The notes under the pieces were generated by a model. It was not told where the DNA came from. It did no database searches and worked only from the letters and a program-made list of their open reading frames with translations. Below, in pieces: positions 56,601-64,000 of a DNA stretch of 64,000 nt. The stretch lies in assembly GCF_932274485.2 (NCBI RefSeq), contig NC_065880.2:6673695-6737694 (forward strand), read 5' to 3'. The DNA comes from Patella vulgata (taxonomy: Eukaryota > Mollusca > Gastropoda > Patellidae). A program made the translations under genes and the position numbers. Within the stretch, counting starts at the first letter, position 1, and every line of letters begins with the position of its first letter.

Positions 56601-59600
56601 GACGTTAAACCCCATTTCTCTCCCTCTCTCTCACTGATTAATTCCGCCACGGTATATAAACGGCTCTTCAATTCTATCATAATAAGTCACGGATTAATTC
56701 CTTCACGGTATTTAAACACCCCCCAATTCTATCATGATAAGTCACGGATTAATTCCTTCACGGTATTTAAACACGTAAAGCAAAACATTTTTAACGTTAG
56801 TATATAATATACTGGGGGTTTACTCACCTTGAACATCTACACCACATCCGGTACATGTTATAGTTAAGGCCTTTACTGTAATATATTTCATTATAGACAT
56901 TAGTTAAACATGCATTATAGTTAAGGCCTTTACTGTGATATATTTCATGATAAACATTAGTTAAACATACATTATACAAGAGCTAAATCTGCCTATTTCT
57001 TTAGGCCGGACATGTTAACTAAATTATTAGTTAGACAATAATTAACTTATCCAGACCATAATCTACTCTCGCTGGCATCGCTAGCCTACGATATTTACTG
57101 GATCAGAACCCGGTCTGCTGCTTCTGATTACTGATTAAGTCAAAAGTGGATAATCGAGACTATGTTTTGTTTTAACGTACTGACTTTAGTAATAATGATG
57201 GAGGCTATGCCCAAAATTCAATCGCTAAATACTCTGTTCAGGGTGCATCAATGTGACTGAAATTTTCAGCAAATTACCTTTACATTATCTAGTATTTAAC
57301 TATTATAGTGAGAACTACCAGCTCTTTATCAAATCTCCCATATTATCTTTATCAAAACAAATATCTTGCATTTTTCATTTTTAGAATGTTGGACTCATGT
57401 CCTATACGGTTTATATCTTTTTCGGGGAATAAATTTGGGACTAACGTTTTTCACAATTAAATCAAATCATTTTTCATTTTGGGTGAAGCCTAGCTGTATC
57501 ATTAACAGGCACATGACTGTATAGTGCAGTGGAAGCTTACGACTGGTCCCCAAATCCTCTCTCTTGATTTGATATTTGTTGTCGATTTCTTGCAATGTCT
57601 ATGTAGTTTAAAATAAACACAATAGTTCTATGGATAACAATTACTATATTTAATTAAAGCTACGTTTCAACAATGATTCTCTTGTCGTTATCAAGCACAA
57701 TACTGATACAGACAGAAGGAACAAAATATATATACAATGTACAATCAAAACATTCCATGAAACCATAAATTAGGAGAACAGTGACCTTTGATCTTATAAT
57801 GAAACCATATGCAAAATTACGATTAGAGGTTTATAATTTTGCATATGGTTTCATTATAAGATCAAAGGTCACTGTTCTCCTAATTTATGGTTTCATTGAA
57901 TGTTTTGATTGTACATAGTATATATATTTTGTTCCTTCTGTCTGTATCACATTGTAAATTAATGCACCTTGTATACATATTATGTCATTGTCTGCGATAT
58001 CACCTCGGTGGAAGCGGACGTAAAATACAACTAACTCATCATCATCATGTCTGTATCAGTATTGTGCTTGATAACGACAAGAGAATCATTGTTGAAACGT
58101 AGCTTTAATTAAATATAGTAATTGTTATCCATAGAACTATTGTGTTTATTTTAATGTGTTCAATTACTAAATGCCATTCAAACAGTCTATGTAGTTTGTC
58201 TTGTCCGTATGTTTGTCTTGTCGGTTTTGCTTGGTGTTTTTTGTGGTCCTCCTGTGCCTGCTATATACCATACATATTTCAATAATTCGCGAGGACCCAA
58301 AGAAAACTCCACCCCATTAGTGGTTTCGATTCCCTTGTTGTACGTGACAAGGAGCAGGGTCGCCTGTCCAACCTCGTGGGTTTTCTCCAGGTCCTCCGGT
58401 TTCCCCCCACTGCTAAAAACCCCTACGCGTAAGCGAATTATTGAAATAAAATTGAACATGTTAGACCCGAAATGACCTAGTTTGTGTCGAGAGGATGTTA
58501 AACACCAATACCCTCTCTCTCTCACTACATTAAACAGTCGACCAATCTCCATGTCACAAACCGGGGACATGAGCCACGCCAATTCACTCATTTACAAACG
58601 TTCTGTTCTAAAAGAGTCAGCGCAGGAGGACCACATCACACATAAACAGAACACGTAGGACAAACCCGCGGACAATATACACATACATTGCAAGCAACAA
58701 AAATCAAGGGTATATATGAAATCAAGTGAATGTGTATAAAGACCTGTCATGATACAGACTTCACTCAAAATGAAATAAAAACTCTCAATAAGGGAGACAA
58801 CTCACGAAACAAAGGGATTATTTCCCAAATGTTATAATGGTGAAGTGTAAAAACTCTCAATAAGGGAGACAACTCACGAAACAAAGGGATTATTTCCCAA
58901 ATGTTATAATGGTGAAGTGTAAAAACTCTCAATAAGGGAGAAAACTCACGAAACAGAGGGATTATTTCCCAAATGTTATGTTAGCACAATGATGAAACAC
59001 GGCAAGTGTGACAAAGCACTTTATAACTTTCATCAAATTGAACGACCATTTAGGTGCATTGAACTTATTTACCTAGGTTGCTTTTGATAATATATTATAT
59101 TGACTTTTCAACTCTGTATATACTTCAGTTAAGGCACGAACTGGCTATGATCTAAGTAAACATGTAATTAATCCCATATATCATTTACAAACTACATATG
59201 ATCTGTGTACAAGCTCTACATGACTTTAAAGGCATACGCACTGGTCAGTAAGCATACCATGACCTAACACTTGCATGTATGATCATGAGTCTTATCTATT
59301 TATCTGCGTCTCTCCTCCTCTCTCTTGTTTAGTTCCTGTTGTATCTGTGTAACTGTTTGATATTCTGTTCCGATGTAAATAAACCCTATCTGTACGAAAC
59401 CGATCTCTGTTATCACTAAAATAGTGCTACACAAGCCAGAGGTGACCGGTCAGCTAGAGTTTGAAGCTCGACACTCTAGACAAAATTGGCCATCCTAACT
59501 ACCGAGTAGGCTACTATTACCGTATATATACTCACCCGCGTTGTTTCGAAATTTCAACCAAAAGATGTCGTCAGGATGCGCTGCCAATTGTTCAACTGGC

Positions 59601-62600
59601 ATATGAATTGGTGTAGGTAGGTGAGCAACGAATCTAAAGGTGTCGCTTAATCCAGTAGATGAACAATTGTTTAGCCGTAAGGTGGAGAGAGAGGTGCCGA
59701 AACCAGGACATGTTTGAGCCCCTAATTTAATATATCTAGTATAGAGTGTTATTGTTGGGGACTCAGATGTTATATCACAGGAACATGATATGTTGAGGTT
59801 GTCATTGCGCTGTTTACCGAAATAGAACATGTAGGACTCGTATGGGGTAGTTACAGAGTCTTTACACATCATGCTTAAGATGGCTGATTCTGAAAAAAAC
59901 AAATAAACGAAATGAAATGAAATGGGTTTTTATATCCTACTGTCCTGCTCCTGACTGCGGTAATGAAGACTTGTATACGCCATACAGTGTTCTATGAGGG
60001 ACATTTTGCCCAAGCAGCGGCGTTATGGCCTATTTTATGTCGAATTCAAAATGTAAAGGGATCTTTTACGTGCAGGCCAATGTGTACACGGGATCTCGGT
60101 TTTTCGTCACATCCGAACGTCTAGACAGCTTCCTTGTCAGACCCTCCGTCCTGCACCACTGACAAGGAGGAAAACACGTCGGAAATCCCGATGAACTCCC
60201 GATGAACTTTCTCGGCCAATGCAGATATCGAGCACGCAACCTCCTGGCACGCAACCGCCAGCGTCTTACCCACAGAAAAATATACAAGACTAGAAAAATT
60301 TACAATCTGATTAATATACAGATTTATATTTCGTTTCGTTTTTTATACTTTCGAAGGCCTACACTACATGAAGATCTGACAAATTTTACTGAAATGTCGC
60401 GTCAGGGGTCGTACGAGCGGCTTTTGACCATATGACGTCAGACATCGATTAATCAGCGTTGAAGGTTGTAGTGGTTTTCCCACAGTTCCGTGCATGGCAC
60501 GCCAAGAAGTCGCCGTAACAGATGGTTTCACTGGCTAATACCTCACGCCATCAAGAAAGCGTGTTATATAACAACACTTCCAGATTTCAGTCTAGTACAG
60601 ACAAATAGAACGAAATTTTAAACTATAAAATATGAAACGAAATAGGGTATGTATTTTAATCAGACTGGATAATATTTTAATCAATTGATCAAAAAGAATA
60701 ACTTATGGAAAAAAACAACTTCAATTTACATTAATTTTCAAAAACAAATTTAATATTCAGAAAAATATTTAGATATTCTCAAATAAATATTATTCATAAT
60801 ATCACTCCTTTATAGACATATTAAACCAGATATGTGGAAATGTTGGAAGTAAAAGGGCAGATGTTATAAGATATTTATGAAGTTTTAAAATATTTATGGT
60901 GTTAATTAAATATTTATGATATTGTAAATAAATGTATGATATTATAAAATATTTATAATATTTTTGATATTAAAGATTTATGGTATTATAAAATATTTAT
61001 AATATTTTTGATATTAAAGATTTATGGTATTATAAAATATTTATGATATTATAGTATATTTATGATATTATAGTATATTTATGATATTATAGAATATGTA
61101 TGATATTATAAAATATTTATGATATTATAGTATATTTATGATATTATAGAATATGTATGATATTATAAAATATTTATGATATTATAGTATATTTATGATA
61201 TTATGAAATAGTTATGATACTATTATCTATGTAATACCATGAAATATTTATGATATTATAAAATATTTATGATTATGAAATACGTAATACCATGAAATAT
61301 GTATGATGTTATGAATTGTTTGTAAAATATTTATGATAATATGAAATATTTTATGATACTATTTATGATAATATGAAATATTTATGAAATTTTTATGATA
61401 TTATAATTGTGATGTATTTATGAAATGTTGACAATATTTACACTATGAAATATGGTAATTCTGAAGTTAAATATCGAAATTTACTTACTCTTAATGCACT
61501 CATAGGTATAATAAACAAAGTGATACTCGGGTGAATCTAAGTATGGAAGGTTGAGAGTACAGGTTTGCTGGTAAGTACAGTTCTGTTGAATGGAATTCAT
61601 CATATCCAAGGGAAGAGAAATTCTCTTTTCTGAGTTTTTCTGGTATCGACAACAGTTTGAATCACCATTGCAGATATTGCTGGGAGAGCAGGAATAGCTA
61701 GGGTCTTTGGTTCCAAATATAGCCGTAGCCACCGACATAACGTAACCATCGCCACAAGATAAAGTGTGACTAGTACACGGCAAGGCTGAGGAACCATAAC
61801 AAAACGCTCCAGTTTTTAGTCCTATAATTAAAGTATATTAAAATAAACCAACTTATATTTCTTGCATTTAACAGTATAAAACTAAATCCAATTTCCTAAT
61901 GTCGTTGCCCAATTGTCCAAATATGATGAGAGGGGGAGGAAGAGAGAGAGAGAGAGGTGGGGTTTAACGTCCACTCGACACAAACTAGGTGATTTCGATT
62001 CTAACATATGGTTCAATATTATCTCATCAATCCGCTTGCGCGTAGGGGTCTTTAGCAGTGGTAGGAAATCGGGAGACCCGGGGAAAACCCACGAGGTTGG
62101 ACAGGCGACCCTACTCCCTACAACCAGGGAATCGAAACCACGCCAGACAGACATGTGGCGATCGCGGTACAAATAGAAATAAATCTTGAATTATAAATTT
62201 TAATGGGCTTAAACGTTCTGCTGCGAAAGGCATAATGAAGACGGGTAAACGCCATGCAGTGTGCTAAGAAGTAAAGTTTGCTAGGACAACGGCACTACCG
62301 CCTACTCTTATTTCGAATTCCAACTATCAATGGTTGTTGAACGGGCATGCGAATGTGTACAGAGGACCTCGTTCTGTTCGTCCAATTCGACCTACACCAC
62401 CAGCCACCCCACCGGAAAATCTGTCTCGGTCAATATTGGGAGCGAATCCGAGACCTCCTATTTTGCGATCCAAGAATCTGCTCACTGAGCGACCGCTGAT
62501 CCCTCAATGTTTATAAAGGTATATTTCTGTGAAGTTGCAAAAAGTCGTATCTTTTTTTTTGATGAAAAATGATTTTTTGCATTTCTGATTTCCCGATCGT

Positions 62601-63128
62601 ATGGCGCATCTTTTTATCTAATAATCATATCTCTAGTCCAATTGAATATTTCTTTATGATCATCAGAAAGAAGCAACAATTATATTAATTTCTAATTTTA
62701 CGTGTCAAATTGTCGTAACTCGGTACACAAAAAAATGACTGTGGATTTCTTTAAATGGACTGTATGAGATTTTTTCCTGGTTGATACAACGCTGAACCGT
62801 AAAAGATCAATCTCGTATCTTTTATAGAAAAACAGTTACGACGTTTTTAGTCTCTCCTGTAAAGTTAGGAAAAAAGGAGATACGACCTTTTGCAACTTCA
62901 CCGACGATTAACCAGTTTCGTATTAATCAATAAAGTAATTGAGACATATGATGATGAAAATAAACAAAACCCCGATAACCTCAATGTTTATAACGATATA
63001 TTAACCAGTTTCGTGTTAATCAATCAATTTATTAAGATATATCATGATGTAAATAACCATAACCCCGATAACTTACCTGAAACCGTTGATATTACTAGAA
63101 GTAATACGGCACATTTAACATACAACAT
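47394..63128 (-). CDS. Receptor gene 2: membrane protein with two tandem lectin-like/second-domain units (9 exons, ~554 aa)
   Basis: Exons in transcript order: 63128-63077, 61821-61489, 59889-59536, 56165-55821, 54573-54220, 52220-52164, 51229-51185, 48916-48829, 47430-47394. Every border has AG/GT; all introns are phase 1 except the last (phase 2); the total is 1665 nt, an exact 555 codons with stop. Order: signal peptide MLYVKCAVLLLVISTVSG; lectin-like unit 1 and second domain; lectin-like unit 2 and second domain; two short stalk exons (with VDCDGCTE); one transmembrane helix near 517-540; and the short tail RSKSKQTLPTDF. The ligand is unknown. Compared with receptor 1 it has a doubled ectodomain and lacks the mucin stalk and the NPTY tail. 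Membrane recognition or adhesion is an inference. Confidence 0.82.
47620..47984. other. Intronic DNA in receptor 2
   Basis: A short GGGTTAGGGTTAGGGTAAGC run (47622-47645) and otherwise no recognisable feature. Confidence 0.4.
47988..48635. mobile_element. Nested foldback/MITE pair in the last intron of receptor 2
   Basis: Outer ends AAGCCCCCATCACACCAAAG at 47988 and its mirror CTTTGGTCTGACGGCGGGCT to 48635. Inner ends AAGCCCCCGTCAGGCCTGGG at 48049 and mirror GGTCTGACGGGGGTAT to about 48415; GGCGTCCTTACTGCGCTGC pairs with GCAGCGCAGTAAGGACGCC. A further central palindrome is CGTTTGTTTTGAACATGCTC then AAAACAAACG. Both layers share CCCCC(A/G)TCA tips. The flank ATTG on both sides (47984-47987, 48636-48639) may be a 4-bp target duplication. 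Confidence 0.8.
48829..48916 (-). CDS. Receptor 2 exon 8: transmembrane helix
   Basis: SDTIAIAAGVVGGLLLLALL then VIVIWRCKR; donor GTAAGA in phase 2, as in receptor 1 after its CKR. Positive-inside charge follows the helix. Confidence 0.87.
48975..49088 (-). mobile_element. SINE-A fragment: (GA)n tail joined to head
   Basis: (GA)n, CAGTTGACTCAATGACAGAT and GCTAACCATTCGGCCATCCA; the middle is deleted. Confidence 0.75.
49089..50010. other. Intronic DNA with no feature recognised
   Basis: Mostly unique-looking sequence; nothing supported. Confidence 0.4.
50013..50512 (-). mobile_element. SINE-B copy split by ~170 bp of other sequence
   Basis: 50013-50270 has the 3' and central parts to CCTGCATCACTGACAA. 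50440-50505 resumes with GGGGAACCACGCCGGAAAAT and GATCGAACACCCGACCTC, so the intervening TGATTCTGG... segment was inserted. Confidence 0.8.
50505..50720. repeat. (GA)n microsatellites with a poly-G run
   Basis: Three GA blocks at 50505-50542, 50612-50642 and 50660-50712. Confidence 0.85.
50700..51122 (-). mobile_element. Two SINE-A copies, minus strand
   Basis: 50708-50780 is a fragment (TTTAGCAGTTGGAGGAAACT, TTGTCACGTACAATCGAGG). 50828-51118 is a complete copy from (GA)n and GGGGTTTAACGTCCACTCGA to the head GGTTAGCGTGCG-type and CCATCCAACCCCCC. Confidence 0.85.
51185..51229 (-). CDS. Receptor 2 exon 7: small stalk exon
   Basis: 15 codons, phase 1-1: DVCIYPVVGALTGDDG. Acceptor CTATTTTCAG, donor GTAATT. 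Confidence 0.65.
51248..51398 (-). mobile_element. SINE-B fragment
   Basis: GAAATGTGTACACGGGGCCC to CTCGGCCAATGTAGAGATCG. Confidence 0.75.
51399..52160. other. Intronic stretch without a recognised gene
   Basis: The two longest open frames (51248-51670 minus, 51985-52389 plus) begin or end inside SINE-B fragments and show no domain. Confidence 0.4.
52164..52220 (-). CDS. Receptor 2 exon 6: small stalk exon
   Basis: 19 codons, phase 1-1: GKGVNVDCDGCTEIQDTENG. Acceptor TTTATTGCAG, donor GTCAGT. Confidence 0.65.
52333..52622 (+). mobile_element. SINE-B copy, head truncated
   Basis: GGGATTTTCCGGCGTGGATT to ACATTAAACCCCATTTC. Confidence 0.82.
52720..53010 (+). mobile_element. SINE-B tail interrupted by the TTAA element
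   Basis: The words GCCGAACAGTGAGACGTTAA (left) and TTAACCCCATTTCATTC (right of 52986) together are the SINE-B 3' end. Confidence 0.7.
52755..52989. mobile_element. piggyBac-like MITE (TTAA target)
   Basis: TTAA at 52755-52758 and 52986-52989. Ends ACCAGAGAACGCTAAATCGG and (reverse complement) ACGGGAGAACACTAGATCGG match 17 of 20. The interior carries GGGTTAGGGTTAGC-like words on both strands and CATATGACGTC on each side. Confidence 0.82.
53158..53202. repeat. SINE-B tail scrap duplicated at an 18-bp word
   Basis: TGGTGTTAACTG occurs on both sides of GAAATGGGGTTTAACGTCCT, a SINE-B tail fragment with a ~12-bp flanking duplication (53150 and 53200). Confidence 0.6.
53268..53630 (+). mobile_element. 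MITE family B copy
   Basis: GACAATCTGGTTAAAACACA, ATTTCGTTTCGTTTTTATAG to AACGAAACGAAATAATATTA. Confidence 0.8.
53940..54190. repeat. Family C fragment and a ~65-bp tandem duplication
   Basis: CAAGACAAACCTGCGGACAA links it to family C (20.0 and 58.6 kb). AGACCAACAATAGGTTATAG then ACAGACAA is repeated at about 54083 and 54148. The open frame here (53842-54096) is thus not supported. Confidence 0.6.
54220..54573 (-). CDS. Receptor 2 exon 5: second domain, unit 2
   Basis: 118 codons, phase 1-1: ETSIINVMTPSSVVGFGEAF ... CKCRVTSVASTVTITVYQLI ... RTDDVVIIRFNSG. Same length (354 nt) as exon 3 and similar CSC/CKC, TxTITxY and DDxxxxxF motifs, so the two arose by duplication. Confidence 0.78.
54628..55062 (-). 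repeat. (GA)n block with a duplicated SINE-A 3' piece
   Basis: GAGAGAGA/GATAGAGA microsatellite at 54628-54895. A ~96-bp unit (GATTAGGTCACTTCGGGACT ... TTATTAGCAGCGGG) follows twice at 54901 and 54993; it is a minus-strand SINE-A tail. Confidence 0.8.
55090..55555. other. Intronic unique-looking stretch
   Basis: No gene or repeat recognised. Confidence 0.4.
55556..55768. mobile_element. MITE family A remnants joined in two orientations
   Basis: CAGAATGAAGTAATTTGAAT and CAGCTCTTTATCTAAAT (plus end) then ATTTGAGGCCTAAAGACAAA and GCAGATTTAGCTTTTGCATA (minus start). Confidence 0.65.
55821..56165 (-). CDS. Receptor 2 exon 4: lectin-like domain, unit 2
   Basis: 115 codons, phase 1-1: GACGKTVQISQNCYGSHACA, ADHPLQCKEG, SCCNYQNQDRLHRF, KKCMYRQSC, YYRYECIPG. 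Same Cys spacing as exon 2 of this gene and exon 2 of receptor 1. Confidence 0.78.
56310..56790. repeat. ~63-bp tandem repeat split by a SINE-A
   Basis: Units with TCATAATAAGTCACGGATTA and ATTCCTTCACGGTATTTAAA at 56310-56396 and 56640-56780, interrupted by the SINE. Confidence 0.78.
56397..56631 (+). mobile_element. SINE-A copy, head-truncated, with 13-bp target duplication
   Basis: Starts ATACGGTCTGTCATTGAGTC and ends GTCGAGTGGACGTTAAACCC plus CT tail. CACTGATTAATTC occurs at 56384-56396 and 56632-56644 flanking it. Confidence 0.88.
56960..57352 (+). mobile_element. MITE family A copy
   Basis: CATTATACAAGAGCTAAATC to CCAGCTCTTTATCAAATCTC. Before it, ATTATAGTTAAGGCCTTTAC is duplicated (56858, 56911). 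Confidence 0.8.
57608..58153. repeat. Large palindrome with ~225-bp arms, one arm interrupted
   Basis: Left arm TTAAAATAAACACAATAGTT (57608) is the mirror of AACTATTGTGTTTATTTTAA (to 58153). Arms meet at TATGCAAAATTA / TAATTTTGCATA around 57830. The right arm carries a ~105-bp insert (about 57949-58050) bounded by a repeated TGTCTGTATCA and ending in a (CAT)n tail: a retroposed RTE-like tail. Confidence 0.9.
58190..58535 (+). mobile_element. Family C scrap then SINE-A copy
   Basis: 58190-58260 (TTGTCTTGTCCGTATGTTTG) is family C in reverse. 58318-58530 is SINE-A from GTGGTTTCGATTCCCTTG to AGAGGATGTTAAACACC and CT tail. Confidence 0.75.
58610..58745. repeat. Dispersed repeat family C copy
   Basis: ACACGTAGGACAAACCCGCG and ATACATTGCAAGCAACAAAA correspond to 20090-20150. 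Confidence 0.5.
58776..58978. repeat. Tandem repeat, 72-bp unit, 3 copies
   Basis: Unit AAAAACTCTCAATAAGGGAG then ACAACTCACGAAACAAAGGG and ATTATTTCCCAAATGTTATA; the copies are nearly identical. Confidence 0.92.
58979..59431. mobile_element. Possible solo LTR
   Basis: Begins TGTTAGCAC and ends AGTGCTACA (an imperfect inverted pair with TG...CA), with AATAAA near the 3' side (AAATAAACCC at 59375). No target duplication is visible and no internal region is present, so this is tentative. Confidence 0.3.
59536..59889 (-). CDS. Receptor 2 exon 3: second domain, unit 1
   Basis: 118 codons, phase 1-1: SAILSMMCKDSVTTPYESYM ... LNISCSCDITSESPTITLYT ... HPDDIFWLKFRNNAG. Matched in length and motif by exon 5. 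Confidence 0.8.
59905..60278 (-). mobile_element. SINE-B copy
   Basis: (ATGAA)n tail, GCCATACAGTGTTCTATGAG to CTCGGCCAATGCAGATATCG and AGCGTCTTACCCAC. Small duplication CCCGATGAACT at 60188. Confidence 0.85.
60303..60668 (-). mobile_element. MITE family B copy, both ends present
   Basis: Left TACAGATTTATATTTCGTTT and right ACGAAACGAAATAGGGTATG, with TTTTAATCAGACTGG, form the inverted ends. Confidence 0.82.
60860..61425. repeat. AT-rich minisatellite in intron 1 of receptor 2
   Basis: Units of TATTATAAAATATTTATGA and ATATTATAGTATATTTATG in irregular tandem, over 500 bp, almost no G or C. Confidence 0.88.
61489..61821 (-). CDS. Receptor 2 exon 2: lectin-like domain, unit 1
   Basis: 111 codons, phase 1-1: GLKTGAFCYGSSALPCTSHT, LSCGDGYVMSVATAIFGTK, SNCCRYQK, QQNCTYQQTCTL, VYYTYECIK. 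L-S-C-x-x-G and terminal Y-x-C as in SUEL lectins; the ATAIFGTK segment aligns with the family's A-x-Y-G-R. Confidence 0.8.
61918..62158 (-). mobile_element. SINE-A copy, minus strand
   Basis: (GA)n, GGGGTTTAACGTCCACTCGA to GGAATCGAAACCACGCCAG. Confidence 0.85.
62200..62515 (-). mobile_element. Degenerate SINE-B copy
   Basis: CATAATGAAGACGGGTAAAC, CTACTCTTATTTCGAATTCC and GACCTCCTATTTTGCG keep the order. Confidence 0.65.
62529..62901. mobile_element. MITE with ~25-bp inverted ends near the signal-peptide exon
   Basis: GTGAAGTTGCAAAAAGTCGT and ACGACCTTTTGCAACTTCAC are mirror ends with one mismatch; then T- or A-runs. No coding capacity. Confidence 0.8.
62903..63085. repeat. ~93-bp direct duplication overlapping the receptor 2 first donor
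   Basis: TTAACCAGTTTCGT(A/G)TTAATCAAT at 62909 and 63000 with AACCCCGATAAC ends at 62969 and 63061. The second copy contains the exon-1 donor side. Confidence 0.8.
63077..63128 (-). CDS. Receptor 2 exon 1: signal peptide
   Basis: ATG at 63128: MLYVKCAVLLLVISTVS then a split Gly. Hydrophobic core with small residues before the cleavage site. Donor CAG/GTAAGT, phase 1, matching exon 2. Confidence 0.78.
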
Positions 63129-64000
63129 TTTAAATATTTTCTGTTGAACAACTTTTAGCAGAATAAGAGAAAGCGTTTCCTAATTGTAAGCAACTACTGG
63201 AAATTGTTTAATCCATTTTCTATAACAACTTTTCGTATTAATTTCACGATTTCTGTAAATAATCCACGATTCTGTCTAATCCAAAAAAGATCAAAATAAA
63301 ATCTTATTTTTTGTGTCAAAACCGAAGCCACGGCTTCAAAATTTCAAATGAATTTCACCAAAAAAAGTGTCACAAATATTTCATTATTTCTGTAAACACT
63401 TCTAGTGTCAGATGTAAGTCTATGAAGTACGGCGCGTTTAAATAGTAATCCAGTTATTCTTACTGAACCAACTGCGTCGTAGTTTTATAATACTAACGAC
63501 GACTATAACATGATTCGGGTTTAACGTTCGCTTTCACATAGTTTATTGCCACAGACTAACATTTCTCAACCGAGCTACGCCAATAGAACAAGTGTTTGTA
63601 AGAGTTTCTTATTGTTGTGTAAAGGTGATTTCTATATAAAAATACCTCACCCATATTTAATGGTTAGCGTGGAGTATCAATGTTATCAATAACTATTATT
63701 TTCTGATATATGAATATTTTTTATTCCAATATGATAAATGGTCGTAGATATGTCAGTAACAAAAGACAAGATTCGTGAAAAGGTTTTAAGGAGACGTTAA
63801 TTCTTTGAATGTCTTCGCCGGTTGGTAAAATGTTTTTTGTTATCCTCCCCTCCCCCATTTGCCTTGGTTGAACTAATTGACTGCATTCGATATTCATTAT
63901 ATGTTTTAAGAGCGTGTTTGTCAATCTTATAAATTAAATACACGTATCATGTACCAACAACAGTTTTGCCTTGGTCGAACTAATTGACTGCATTCGATAT
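63129..64000. other. Likely promoter/upstream flank of receptor 2
   Basis: AT-rich, no recognised gene. TGCCTTGG(T)(T/C)GAACTAATTG then ACTGCATTCGATAT occurs at 63859 and 63967, a direct repeat 108 bp apart that reaches the window end. Confidence 0.4.

Noticed and set aside
20600-62160. Frames with MRVGVFSSGRK or RSRVACPTSWVFS
   Set aside because: Shadow frames of SINE-A on either strand.
7195-62160. tRNA genes suggested by A-box and B-box motifs
   Set aside because: They lie in SINE heads that do not fold as a normal tRNA and are followed by SINE bodies.
8725-62500. Many 60-130 codon frames with text like GNFARTAALRPTLISNSNCQ
   Set aside because: They are the same frame of SINE-B copies, recurring with the repeat; not genes.

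Overview
This is animal nuclear DNA, most likely from a gastropod mollusc. The sequence shows intron-containing genes, an ankyrin/SOCS-box gene, multi-domain lectin-like receptors, a CR1/L2-type LINE, a Ty3/gypsy element and two very abundant tRNA-derived SINE families with long (CT)n or (CATTT)n tails. The mollusc assignment is an inference from the overall repeat style; no species can be read from the sequence. Most of the window is intergenic or intronic and packed with short mobile elements. Nearly all short open frames are shadows of these repeats.

Layout. 1-5.9 kb: a large terminal exon of an ASB-like gene (988 codons, ankyrin repeats plus a C-terminal SOCS box, + strand), directly followed by a broken CR1/L2-type LINE. 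5.9-13.2 kb: intergenic, with MITEs, SINE copies, foldback elements and one orphan exon-like frame (12630-12863, minus strand). 13241-18036: a whole-looking, very young Ty3/gypsy element with 198-bp LTRs I read as identical, a 5-bp target duplication and one 1401-codon gag-pol frame. 18-32 kb: gene-poor, with SINEs, several MITE families (A, B, E, a hAT-type element with its target duplication, a short high-identity inverted-repeat element at 29854) and a ~42-bp minisatellite.

32.4-39.35 kb: receptor gene 1 (+ strand), assembled here from seven exons whose phases agree. It encodes a signal peptide, a SUEL/rhamnose-binding-lectin-like Cys-rich domain, a second extracellular domain, a Thr/Pro-rich mucin-like stalk, one transmembrane helix and a cytoplasmic tail with an NPTY motif (about 534 aa). 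39.4-47.4 kb: repeats between the two receptor genes. 47.4-63.1 kb: receptor gene 2 (minus strand), nine exons, about 554 aa: signal peptide, then two tandem lectin-like/second-domain units, two short stalk exons, one transmembrane helix and a 13-residue tail. The two receptors are tail-to-tail paralogues. Ectodomain introns are all phase 1, and both genes have a phase-2 intron at the same place just after the transmembrane helix. Their introns hold minisatellites, a 225-bp-arm palindrome interrupted by a retroposed tail, and MITEs.

The receptor pair is the most biologically interesting content: an apparently undescribed, locally duplicated membrane-lectin family that could act in recognition or adhesion. 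The function is inferred; the gene structures are read directly.
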